This document shows positions 7,930-16,340 of a DNA stretch of 64,000 nucleotides, piece by piece. Below the pieces are notes generated by a model. The model saw only the letters and a program-made list of their open reading frames with translations, ran no database searches and had not been told where the DNA came from. How positions within the stretch are numbered: the stretch's first letter is position 1; every line of letters starts with the position of its first letter. The stretch comes from Sphingobacteriales bacterium 16-39-50 (GTDB taxonomy: Bacteria; Bacteroidota; Bacteroidia; Sphingobacteriales; Sphingobacteriaceae): positions 434,001 to 498,000 of the forward strand of contig NCHA01000001.1 of assembly GCA_002257025.1 (NCBI GenBank). Direction: 5' to 3'. The translations under genes were made by a program, and so were the position numbers.

Positions 7930-9603
7930 TTAATTAAAATAGTGCTCAGCAAGAGTTTTATCGTGCCCATAGATGTCATCACGGAAATGAACCTTCCCGT
8001 TTTCATCTGTCCATGCGGTAAAATAAACCAGATAAACTGGTAGAGATTTTTTCAATTGTACCTGTTTCTCTTCCCTCTTGGAAATAGTCTCCAAAATCTG
8101 AGACTTGCTCCAGTTTCCGGAATTTCTCAGCAAATATTCGGCAAGTTCAATCGGCTTTTCAACACGTACACAACCATGACTAAATCCACGCTCTGCCTGA
8201 CTGAACAGCTCATCATGTGGTGTATCGTGAAGGTAAATATTATTTGAATTCGGGAATATAAACTTTACATCACCCAAATCATTTTTTGGTCCCGGACGTC
8301 TGCGTAAATTATATTTCCAATTATCTTCAGTTATTTCATTCCAGTTTATAGAACCTGGATTGATCTGTTCCCCTGAAGCAGTAACTACTTCCATATCGAG
8401 TCGGTCGAGGTAAGAAGGATTAGATATGATTTTTGGAGCCAACTCTTCTTTAATAATACTGAAAGGCACATTCCAATAAGGTGAAAGCACTACATTCTCC
8501 ATCCTGTCACTAAAAACAGGTGTGCTGTTTATCGCTTTCCCAACTATAACATTCATCGAAAGCTTTTCCTTCCCTTCCTCATATACATACAATTTATATT
8601 CAGGAATGTTTACCAAAAGATAATCAGGCTCGAAACTTCGTGGAATCCAACGCCATCTTTCCATATTCAATATAATTTGCCTGATTCTCTCATTTACAGG
8701 AATATTCATAATCCTTACGGTTTCAGCACCCAGAACCCCATCAGGCTTCAAACCCTGTACAGCCTGAAATTGCTTCACTGCTTCAAACACATCATCAGTG
8801 TAGACAGATCCTTCTACTTCAGGTAATCCCAAGCGTTTTCTGATTGCAGGGATTACATTAGAGCTCTGCAGGCGCTTTAATTTGGGTGAAGCAGCCACAG
8901 TTGGCCATCCACCGGATGCCTGAATCTTTCTGTACTCAGCTAAAGATGTCTTAAGCCTTGAGTATTCATCGTGTAGCGGACTAAAACTTTCATAAGGATA
9001 TTGACTTTCCCTTTCACCCAAAACCGTCATCAATGCCCCGTCCAGTCGGATCTTATTTTGCTTTACATCCCATTCAATTTCTTTGTTTTCATTTGGCACT
9101 ACAAGTCCACGGTAATAGTCGGAAGCCCATAAAAAATAAGTTCCTGTTAAGGCTACATCAAGTTCCTTCTGAATTTCAGTGAACTTGTCGAAATCCCGCT
9201 TAGATGCTTTAAGCTCTTTAAACAATTTATCCAAGTCAGCTAAACGGTAATCTGCAGGGTCTAGTCCTTCATCCGCAGCTTTGGTTATAACCTCCAGCAT
9301 TTTTTCTGCCTGTGGAACTATTGTATTTTTCTTAAACCAGGCCAGTTCAAATTTCCTCACACGGTAAAATGATTTTACCCAATGAAGCTGATCTGCTAGT
9401 TTTGGATCTGATTTGATATATTCTATATAATAAGTGCTATCAAGTACCTGCTGATCTTCATCTGAAAATCGTGTACTTGAATTTTTACAGGATGTAACAA
9501 AGGATAACATGGAAAGAACTGTCAGAAAAATAAAAATTTTCCCACTACATTTTTTAAAAGCATTAATTAAGCTTTTGTTCTTAGTAATTGTAATATTATT
9601 CAT
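7930..9603 (-). CDS. L,D-transpeptidase family protein (YcbB/LdtD-like) with peptidoglycan-binding domain
   Basis: A 557-residue envelope enzyme expected to make 3-3 or lipoprotein crosslinks in peptidoglycan. An N-terminal hydrophobic segment with a possible lipobox (SFVTSC, about residue 39) is followed by a scaffold region (residues 60-240), a PG_binding_1 repeat (about residues 260-320, DDVFEAVKQFQAVQGLKPDG) and a YkuD catalytic domain ending in SHGCVRVEKPIELAEYLL with the nucleophilic Cys near residue 475. The order matches E. coli YcbB. The ATG at 9603 is preferred over the one ten codons upstream because it leaves a normal short N-terminus. No promoter box was found. Confidence 0.92.
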   Translation of the reverse strand: MNNITITKNKSLINAFKKCSGKIFIFLTVLSMLSFVTSCKNSSTRFSDEDQQVLDSTYYIEYIKSDPKLADQLHWVKSFYRVRKFELAWFKKNTIVPQAEKMLEVITKAADEGLDPADYRLADLDKLFKELKASKRDFDKFTEIQKELDVALTGTYFLWASDYYRGLVVPNENKEIEWDVKQNKIRLDGALMTVLGERESQYPYESFSPLHDEYSRLKTSLAEYRKIQASGGWPTVAASPKLKRLQSSNVIPAIRKRLGLPEVEGSVYTDDVFEAVKQFQAVQGLKPDGVLGAETVRIMNIPVNERIRQIILNMERWRWIPRSFEPDYLLVNIPEYKLYVYEEGKEKLSMNVIVGKAINSTPVFSDRMENVVLSPYWNVPFSIIKEELAPKIISNPSYLDRLDMEVVTASGEQINPGSINWNEITEDNWKYNLRRRPGPKNDLGDVKFIFPNSNNIYLHDTPHDELFSQAERGFSHGCVRVEKPIELAEYLLRNSGNWSKSQILETISKREEKQVQLKKSLPVYLVYFTAWTDENGKVHFRDDIYGHDKTLAEHYFN

Positions 9604-9961
9604 ATTGATTTTATATTTTAAAGAATCACACACCTCTTGATATTGTTATAATAATCTATTAATCAAGACATTATCTTCATTTTGGTTTTAGTTAAATTTC
9701 TAATAAGCAACTAAGGCAACAAATGTGCCGAAGTCCGGAGAGCATACTCCCTCCCTGGATAAAAATGTTCTGGCAGGCAAAGGAATCTGATTGAGAAAAT
9801 CCGGTAAAGACAAGATAATTTGGCCAGGTTTTCTATCGAATCATTCATAAATTGACAGTAGGTTTTAGCAAAATGTATTCAAATAAATGTCAACTTGACA
9901 TAATTTGCTTTTGGAATAAGTATTGATGAATGAGGGGTATTAAACAATAAAAAATAAGAAG
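9604..9961. other. Divergent intergenic region upstream of L,D-transpeptidase and htpG
   Basis: About 360 bp with no ORF. It must hold the promoters of both flanking genes. At 9885-9906 there is a partial copy of the MITE-like terminal motif (AACTTGACATAAT). I see no CIRCE-like inverted repeat or other recognisable heat-shock operator for htpG, and no exact TAnnTTTG box. Confidence 0.5.
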
Positions 9962-11845
9962 ATGCAAGAAAAAGGAACCATTTCGATTCACACTGAGAAC
10001 ATTTTTCCAATCATTAAGAAATTTTTATACTCTGATAACGAGATCTTCCTGAGAGAGCTGGTTGCAAATGCAGTAGATGCCACTCAAAAAATCAAACGCC
10101 TCTCCTCTTTGGGTGAATATAAAGGGGATCTGGGTGAGTTAAAAGTTTCAGTATCGGTCGACGAAAAGAAAAAAACCATCACTATTTCCGACAATGGCTT
10201 GGGAATGACAGGCGAAGAAATTAAAAAATACATCAATCAGATTGCATTCTCGGGTGCAACAGAATTTGTTGAGAAATTCAAGGATGCCAAAGATGCGAAT
10301 GAGATCATTGGAAAATTCGGACTTGGATTTTACTCTGCATTTATGGTTGCTGATCAGGTTGAAATTCAAACACTTTCATACCAGGACGGTGCAGAGCCTG
10401 CGCGATGGATCTGCGACGGAAGCACCGAATTTGAAATCTCTGCCGGAACACGTGCCAGCAGAGGAACAGATATCATCCTCCACGTAAATAAAGAATCAAA
10501 AGAATTTCTGGATAAAGTCAAAATCAAGGAAATTCTTGATAAGTATTGCAAATTTCTGCCGATTCCTGTACAATTTGGAACCCGCTCAGAGCAGGAGCCT
10601 GATGGAGAGGATAAAGACGGAAAACCAAAGTTCAAATCTGTTGAACTTGATAATATCATTAACAATACCAGTCCAATATGGACAAAGTCTCCTTCTGAAT
10701 TAAAAGACGAAGATTATCTTGCCTTTTACAAAGAGCTTTATCCATTCTCAGAAGATCCCCTGTTCTGGATCCATCTTAATGTAGATTATCCTTTCAACCT
10801 AACGGGTGTTCTGTATTTCCCGAAAGTGAAGAATGAGTTTGAAATACAGCGAAATAAAATCAAGCTCTTTTCGCGTCAGGTATTCATTACCGACGAGGTA
10901 AAAGATGTAGTTCCTGAATTTTTAATGCTGCTGCATGGAGTAATCGATTCACCGGATATTCCGCTGAACGTTTCAAGAAGCTTCCTGCAGGCTGATAGTG
11001 CCGTTAAAAAAATCAACAGTTATATCACCAAAAAAGTGGCCGATAAACTGGCCTCACTATTCAAGAATGACCGTAAAGCTTTTGAAGAAAAATGGGGTGA
11101 CATCGGTTTATTCGTAAAATACGGAATGATCAGTGAAGAGAAGTTCTATGATAAGGGAAAAGATTTTGTGCTTCTTAACAATACCCAAAACGAATATTTT
11201 ACACTCGAAGAATACAAAGAAAAGGTAAAATCAGCCCAAACTGACAAGAATGACATGCTGGTTTACCTGTATGCAACCGATACCGATAAGCAGGATACCT
11301 TTATACAATCAGCAAACAAAAAGGGATACGATGTTCTGAACCTGAACTCTCCTATCGATCCGCATTTTATCAGCCAACTGGAACAGAAACTCGAAAAAAC
11401 ATCCCTTAAGCGTGTTGATGCTGATGTTGCCGATAAAATCATCAGTAAAGAAGATCAGACTGTTCATGTACTGAACGATGAGGAAAAAGCTAAGGTTAAA
11501 ACAATCTTTGAAAAGGCAATTGTTAAGCCCAACATGAGGATTGAAATTGAAAGTCTGAATCCTGAAGAACTTCCTGTTATTGTAACTATGGATGAATTTA
11601 TGAGGCGTATGAAAGATATGTCTAAAATGGGTGGAGGAATAGGCTTCTATGGAAACCTGCCGGATAGTTATAACGTAGCCATTAATGGTAATCATAAGCT
11701 GATCGGCAAAATCCTTCAAACTCAGGACGAAGCAGAACAAACACAATTGGCAAAACAAGCTTTTGATCTGGCTTTATTGTCGCAGGGTATGCTTACAGGT
11801 TCAGAGTTAACTGAATTTGTAAATAGAAGTGTGAGTTTGATCTGA
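9962..11845 (+). CDS. htpG: Molecular chaperone HtpG (Hsp90)
   Basis: A 627-residue bacterial Hsp90, an ATP-dependent dimeric chaperone of the cytoplasm. The GHKL ATPase domain is N-terminal: EIFLRELVANAVDATQKIKR carries the catalytic Glu, and ISDNGLGMTGEEI and GKFGLGFYSAFMVAD form the nucleotide pocket and lid. The middle domain contains the arginine loop (PLNVSRSFLQAD). The C-terminal dimerisation domain is shorter than in E. coli, as is typical of Bacteroidota. The ATG at 9962 gives the expected N-terminus. A strong terminator follows. Confidence 0.97.
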   Translation: MQEKGTISIHTENIFPIIKKFLYSDNEIFLRELVANAVDATQKIKRLSSLGEYKGDLGELKVSVSVDEKKKTITISDNGLGMTGEEIKKYINQIAFSGATEFVEKFKDAKDANEIIGKFGLGFYSAFMVADQVEIQTLSYQDGAEPARWICDGSTEFEISAGTRASRGTDIILHVNKESKEFLDKVKIKEILDKYCKFLPIPVQFGTRSEQEPDGEDKDGKPKFKSVELDNIINNTSPIWTKSPSELKDEDYLAFYKELYPFSEDPLFWIHLNVDYPFNLTGVLYFPKVKNEFEIQRNKIKLFSRQVFITDEVKDVVPEFLMLLHGVIDSPDIPLNVSRSFLQADSAVKKINSYITKKVADKLASLFKNDRKAFEEKWGDIGLFVKYGMISEEKFYDKGKDFVLLNNTQNEYFTLEEYKEKVKSAQTDKNDMLVYLYATDTDKQDTFIQSANKKGYDVLNLNSPIDPHFISQLEQKLEKTSLKRVDADVADKIISKEDQTVHVLNDEEKAKVKTIFEKAIVKPNMRIEIESLNPEELPVIVTMDEFMRRMKDMSKMGGGIGFYGNLPDSYNVAINGNHKLIGKILQTQDEAEQTQLAKQAFDLALLSQGMLTGSELTEFVNRSVSLI

Positions 11846-11875
11846 TAATTTGGCTAAAACCATCGCAAACATTTT

Positions 11876-11914
11876 AAAAGCATCCTTTCTGTTATAGAGA
11901 GGATGCTTTTTTTA
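11876..11914 (+). terminator. Intrinsic terminator of htpG
   Basis: Perfect 11-bp stem, AAAAGCATCCT pairing with AGGATGCTTTT, around a 13-nt loop, followed by a run of T. It begins 31 bp after the htpG stop. Confidence 0.88.
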
Positions 11915-11970
11915 TTCAATTGAAATTTATAATTGAATGAAATTCCGGGCTTAAATACTAATTTAGTCGA

Positions 11971-13176
11971 ATGGATTCGCTAAATATTCTCATGGAAAAT
12001 TATCAGGCATTTGAAGAAACGCAAATAAAAGATCGTTTTTTCAAACATGCTGATCTCCTGAAAATACTGGACAAACTAAAGGCAAATTCTGCTTTTAATT
12101 TAAGAGAAGCAGGCCGGTCAACCAATGGGCTCTCAATCAATCTGATTACCTGGGGTAAAGGACCAAAACGGGTATTTCTATGGAGCCAGATGCATGGTGA
12201 TGAAGCTACAGCAACAATGTCAATCGCTGACCTTTTGAATTTTTTATCAGAGCCCGGGCAGTTTCAGCAAATTCATGATTTACTGATTGAAAAATGCACG
12301 TTTTATATATTACCAATGGTAAATCCGGATGGCGCCGAAGTATTCAATCGCCGGAATGCAATGGATATCGACATTAACCGGGATTTTCATCGGCAACAGA
12401 GTCCGGAAGGAAGAATATTAAGCCATTTAAGGGATGAAATAAAGCCCCATTTTGGTTTTAATCTGCATGATCAAAGTACCTTATGGTCGGCAGGAAATAT
12501 CGGAAATCCGGCAACAATCTCTTTGCTTGCTCCGGCATATGATGAAGAACTGAGTATCAATTCAACAAGGGAGCAGGCGATGAGAGTGATTGTCATCATG
12601 AATTCTGCGATACAAAAAACTATACCGGGTAAGGTAGGCCGCTTTGATGATGAATATGAACCCAGGGCATTTGGCGACAATTTTCAGGCTGCAGGAACCA
12701 GCACTATACTAATCGAAGCAGGTGGTTTTTACAATGACCCAGAGAAGCAATATATTCGTAGAATATATTTTAAAGCTATCCTTTCAGGCCTGATCAGTAT
12801 AGCAGATGAATCATACTTAAAAGCCATAACCAAAGATTATTTTTCTATTCCGGAAAATAAAAAACTACATTTTCATCTATTACTCAGGAATTGTAAACTG
12901 GAAAGAAATGGTATCCCATACAAGCTTGATATTGGACTTTGCAAAGAGGAGAATGTCACAAAGGATGCCAGATCGATAAAATATACCTACATGGTGACTG
13001 AGTTGGGCGACCTCTCAGCTTATTTTGGTTACGAAGAAATTAACTGCGAATTCTTTAATTTAACCCAAACAAAAAAAATAAAAATTGATGAACCGGCAGA
13101 TTTGATTGTCCACGACGGAACAAACATTTTGCTTACAATTGAGAATGGGGTTTTGACTAGTATTAATATAGAATAA
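11971..13176 (+). CDS. M14 family zinc carboxypeptidase
   Basis: A 401-residue metallopeptidase of the M14 family. The zinc site is visible: MHGDEATA (His75 and Glu78), a later histidine in FNLHDQSTLW, and the general-base glutamate in TILIEAGGFYND. The substrate-binding MVNPDGAEVFNRRNAMDID and NRDF segment is also present. There is no signal peptide, so the enzyme is probably cytoplasmic and may act on peptides or amidated small molecules. About 110 C-terminal residues after the catalytic domain form an extra beta-rich part. It runs in the same direction as spmAB, separated by a heptamer array. Confidence 0.85.
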   Translation: MDSLNILMENYQAFEETQIKDRFFKHADLLKILDKLKANSAFNLREAGRSTNGLSINLITWGKGPKRVFLWSQMHGDEATATMSIADLLNFLSEPGQFQQIHDLLIEKCTFYILPMVNPDGAEVFNRRNAMDIDINRDFHRQQSPEGRILSHLRDEIKPHFGFNLHDQSTLWSAGNIGNPATISLLAPAYDEELSINSTREQAMRVIVIMNSAIQKTIPGKVGRFDDEYEPRAFGDNFQAAGTSTILIEAGGFYNDPEKQYIRRIYFKAILSGLISIADESYLKAITKDYFSIPENKKLHFHLLLRNCKLERNGIPYKLDIGLCKEENVTKDARSIKYTYMVTELGDLSAYFGYEEINCEFFNLTQTKKIKIDEPADLIVHDGTNILLTIENGVLTSINIE

Positions 13177-13185
13177 ATTATTTGA

Positions 13186-13290
13186 AGTTATCTGTCGCCT
13201 GTTTCCTGTTGTCAGGCATGCACAACCAGATAACACGTAACTGATAACAGGCAACAGATAGCTGATAACAGCTAACTGATAACTAATAAG
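13186..13290. repeat. Fifteen-unit heptamer array with inverted arms
   Basis: Exactly fifteen 7-bp units fill 13186-13290, ending 2 bp before the ATG of the next gene. The left four units are of the type TGTTNCC, the right nine are of the complementary type (TGATAAC, AGGCAAC, AGCTAAC), and the centre contains the palindrome GCATGC. The whole array is thus an imperfect inverted repeat that keeps the 7-bp register throughout. Confidence 0.88.
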
Positions 13291-13292
13291 CT

Positions 13293-14537
13293 ATGGCATT
13301 AAACTACATCTGGATCGGCTTCTTTGTAATTGCATTTCTTGTAGCCCTGGTCAAGCTGATATTCTTTGGAGATACAGCGATTTTCAATAATGTGGTTAAT
13401 GGGATGTTCGACAGTGCAAAAACAGGTGCAGAAATATCCATAGGATTGATTGGGATTATGACGTTCTGGCTGGGCATCATGAAAATCGGCGAACGGGCCG
13501 GTATGATCACGCTTTTTGCAAAAGGTGTGAGTCCGTTTTTCAGCAGATTATTTCCCGGAGTACCAAAAAGTCACCCGGCAAATGGTTCAATAATCATGAA
13601 CTTTTCCGCAAATATGTTGGGGCTGGATAATGCAGCAACTCCGGTGGGCTTAAAAGCGATGCAGGAATTGCAGGAATTAAATCCTGAAAAGGATACCGCA
13701 ACAAATGCTCAAATCATGTTCCTGGTGCTGAATACTGCCGGAATTACCCTGATACCAACTGGGGTTATCGCTTTACGAATGGCAAATGGTGCTGCAAACC
13801 CCGCTGATGTCTTTATTCCCTGTCTGATTGGTACTTTTATTTCTTTTTTGGCAGGTATGATCGCAGTATCTTTCTACCAAAAGATCAATCTTTTTCAGCT
13901 TCCTATTTTGATATTTTTTGGAGGATTCATAGCCCTGATGGCTGGATTATATTTCTGGCTTGGAGGTCTCTCACCCGATCAGATACAGGTTTATGCCGGT
14001 TTACTCGGAGGTATTATTATTTTTTCAATCATCACCCTGTTCATTGTTTATGGTGCCTCTAAAAAAGTAAATGTTTACGAGGCCTTCATTGATGGAGCGA
14101 AAGAAGGTTTCAGTACCTCCATTATGATTATCCCCTTTCTGATCGCAATTCTGGTTGCTATAAGTGCATTTCGTATTACCGGATGTATGGATTATGTGGT
14201 GAACGCCATCGGTGCAGTGGTAGCTGGCATGGGACTGGATACTTCCTTCGTTCCGGCCCTTCCTGTGGGTTTGATGAAGACGCTTAGCGGTGGAGGCGCA
14301 AGAGGACTAATGGTTGATGTAATGACAACTTATGGCGCTGATTCCTTTCAGGGCAGGTTGGCTAGCGTGATACAGGGCAGTTCAGAAACTACTTTTTATG
14401 TACTTGCGGTATATTTTGGTTCTGTTGGAATTAAGAAGCCACGGCATGCATTAGTCTGCGGACTAATTGCGGATCTGGTAGGACTCATCGCTGCAATTTT
14501 TCTGACCTACCTCTTCTTCGGACATACTATTCAATAA
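13293..14537 (+). CDS. SpmA-SpmB fusion, nucleoside-recognition (Gate) domain membrane protein
   Basis: A 414-residue membrane protein with two Gate domains. The first half matches spore maturation protein SpmA (FWLGIMKIGERAGMI, then GSIIMNFSANMLGLDNAATP), the second SpmB (GAKEGFSTSIMIIPFLIAIL, then MKTLSGGGARGLM and QGSSETTFYVLAVYFGSVG). In Bacilli these are separate genes needed for spore-core dehydration; in the non-sporing Bacteroidota the fused form is common and its job, probably transport of a small solute, is unknown. The start follows directly on a heptamer array, so there is no recognisable ribosome-binding site. Confidence 0.92.
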   Translation: MALNYIWIGFFVIAFLVALVKLIFFGDTAIFNNVVNGMFDSAKTGAEISIGLIGIMTFWLGIMKIGERAGMITLFAKGVSPFFSRLFPGVPKSHPANGSIIMNFSANMLGLDNAATPVGLKAMQELQELNPEKDTATNAQIMFLVLNTAGITLIPTGVIALRMANGAANPADVFIPCLIGTFISFLAGMIAVSFYQKINLFQLPILIFFGGFIALMAGLYFWLGGLSPDQIQVYAGLLGGIIIFSIITLFIVYGASKKVNVYEAFIDGAKEGFSTSIMIIPFLIAILVAISAFRITGCMDYVVNAIGAVVAGMGLDTSFVPALPVGLMKTLSGGGARGLMVDVMTTYGADSFQGRLASVIQGSSETTFYVLAVYFGSVGIKKPRHALVCGLIADLVGLIAAIFLTYLFFGHTIQ

Positions 14538-14550
14538 TATTTCGATTATA

Positions 14551-14583
14551 GATAATTAATTTACTTTAATTTAATTAATTATC
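14551..14583. terminator. AT-rich inverted repeat between convergent genes
   Basis: Perfect 11-bp arms GATAATTAATT and AATTAATTATC separated by 11 nt, in the 62-bp gap between spmAB and the convergent thioesterase gene. The position suits a bidirectional terminator, but the stem is all A-T except one pair per arm, so it would be weak. Confidence 0.4.
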
Positions 14584-14599
14584 GTATAAATCAGGAAAG

Positions 14600-15031
14600 T
14601 TACAGGCGAATCATATTCGAATATCCCCTGACAATTAATCTGTTCTTTACGGGAAGCCATAGTTCACATTGGAGGTTGATTATCTGTTTACCCCGCTTAA
14701 CAACAGAGCTTCTCGCTTCAATAATATCTCCCTCATGTGCCGGAGCAAAATAGTCTATATAATTATTGATGGTAGTGTAATGATGGCTTAAATTCATTGT
14801 AAACACGGTTGCACCGATAACATCATCAATTATACCGGCACTAACCCCTCCGTGAAGAACCTTCATCGGATTGGTCATATCCTTTCTGATCCGGTATTCA
14901 AAAATCAGGGCACCAACTTCAGCACTTCTGACAATTGGTTTGAGCCATTGGCTAAAGGGCGAAGGACTATTGTTGAACTCCATTCCAATTTCCTGCTGTA
15001 TCGCAGCTAAATGTGGGTTTATCTCGTTCAT
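14600..15031 (-). CDS. PaaI-like hotdog-fold acyl-CoA thioesterase
   Basis: A 143-residue single hotdog domain. The PaaI/DUF4442-type signature is present: VLHGGVSAGIIDDVIGATVF with HGG and the catalytic Asp, followed by TTINNYIDYFAPAHEGDIIE for the CoA side and a final strand region. Such enzymes hydrolyse acyl- or aryl-CoA esters in the cytoplasm; the substrate is not known here. The upstream region carries a near match to the promoter box (TAAGTTTA). Confidence 0.85.
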   Translation of the reverse strand: MNEINPHLAAIQQEIGMEFNNSPSPFSQWLKPIVRSAEVGALIFEYRIRKDMTNPMKVLHGGVSAGIIDDVIGATVFTMNLSHHYTTINNYIDYFAPAHEGDIIEARSSVVKRGKQIINLQCELWLPVKNRLIVRGYSNMIRL

Positions 15032-15079
15032 ATCAATTTAAGTTAGAATTAAACTTAGTCTTTAACAATAGAATTCTGA

Positions 15080-16336
15080 TTATGTAAACAGAATTAAAGC
15101 AATTATCAGGGTTACAATCACATTGAATCCCTGAGCAATCAAAAAAGCGTAAAAGGGTTTCTTGCTCTGTTTATTAAAAAGATCTGCAAAATTGGTTTCA
15201 AGTCCGATACTGGTAAACGCTAAAGCAAACCATAAACCCTGCAGGTTTTTAAGACTTCCTTTTACCGATGAACTGACTTCGGGACTCAATACAAAAGAGA
15301 ACAATAACGAAGCCGCCAGAAAGCCCAAAACGAATTTTGGGAAACGCTGCCATATGACTTTAAGGCCTGGCTTCCCATCAGGATCATTCGCTTTCGGGTG
15401 TTTGGTATAAGTCCAGTAAACGGAGATTGCAAAAGCGGCTAAACCCAAAAGAACATTTTGGGAGAACTTAACAATGGTACTGATTTTTAATGCGGTTTCC
15501 CCAACTAATGAACCTGAGGCAACTACCGCACCTGTGGTATCGATACTCCCACCAAGCCATGCACCGGTAACTTCCTGCGACAAGTCAAAGTATTTGGCAA
15601 TCATAGGCATGAATATCATCATCGGAATAGCAGTAATCAATACCATTGAAATTACATAGGAAAGCTTTTTTGAATCTCCTTTTATCGCTCCCGAGGTTGC
15701 AATTGCTGCCGAGACACCACAGATAGAAACAGCACTTGAGATCATCATTGTGAGTTCATCGTCTATTTTCATCTTTTTACATAGCCAGAAAGCAAAATAC
15801 CATACCGATAAAACCACAGCCAAAGCCTGAATCAGTCCGAGTGAGCCTGCTTTTAATACATCAGAAAAGATTACACTTGTTCCAAGCAACACCAGTCCAA
15901 TTTTAACAAAGAGTTCGGTTGAAAGTGATGAACGTAACCATTCAGGCATTTTAAAGGAGTTACTGATGATCAGTCCTAAACCCAAACTAAAAATAACTGC
16001 TTCGAGATTAAAAGCTTTCACCTGACTATTCCCTGCAAGTATTAAAGCAATTATGGTGATCAGATAGACCAATAGGAAACCCAATAAAAAATGTTTTAAT
16101 GGCTTTCCTGTTAAAAATGCACCTATTGCAGCTATAAGCGATACAAATATGAACTGGATAAAAATGAGACTCAGATTACTTGCTGAGAGTAACTTCCCTA
16201 AAAGCTCACCTGAATTGCTCCAGCTGTAAGCCGGGACTTCTAAAACTAGTCCTGCAATCGACAGGATAATGATCAGAGCACCCAGTACTACAACTGTCCA
16301 GTCCTCATGAATTGCATTTTTTTTCTGTTCTGACAT
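15080..16336 (-). CDS. YeiH family putative sulfate exporter
   Basis: A 418-residue inner-membrane protein with about ten hydrophobic segments, matching the UPF0324/YeiH family (PF03601), with conserved KIGLVLLGTSVIFSDVLKAG, SSAVSICGVSAAIATSGAIK and GAWLGGSIDTTGAVVASGSL. Related proteins are annotated as sulfate exporters, with little direct evidence. The ORF can be extended 29 codons upstream to 16423, but those codons overlap the end of the preceding gene; the ATG at 16336 (MSEQKKNAIHED) lies 4 bp after that gene's stop, so the two form an operon. Confidence 0.88.
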   Translation of the reverse strand: MSEQKKNAIHEDWTVVVLGALIIILSIAGLVLEVPAYSWSNSGELLGKLLSASNLSLIFIQFIFVSLIAAIGAFLTGKPLKHFLLGFLLVYLITIIALILAGNSQVKAFNLEAVIFSLGLGLIISNSFKMPEWLRSSLSTELFVKIGLVLLGTSVIFSDVLKAGSLGLIQALAVVLSVWYFAFWLCKKMKIDDELTMMISSAVSICGVSAAIATSGAIKGDSKKLSYVISMVLITAIPMMIFMPMIAKYFDLSQEVTGAWLGGSIDTTGAVVASGSLVGETALKISTIVKFSQNVLLGLAAFAISVYWTYTKHPKANDPDGKPGLKVIWQRFPKFVLGFLAASLLFSFVLSPEVSSSVKGSLKNLQGLWFALAFTSIGLETNFADLFNKQSKKPFYAFLIAQGFNVIVTLIIALILFT

Positions 16337-16340
16337 AAAT

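Noticed and set aside
9604..9961. CIRCE or similar heat-shock operator upstream of htpG
   Set aside because: No TTAGCACTC-type inverted repeat is present; the only recognisable motif is a partial repeat-element end.
13186..13290. Possible CRISPR array or att site in the heptamer arrays
   Set aside because: Units are 7 bp with no spacers of constant length and no cas genes nearby.
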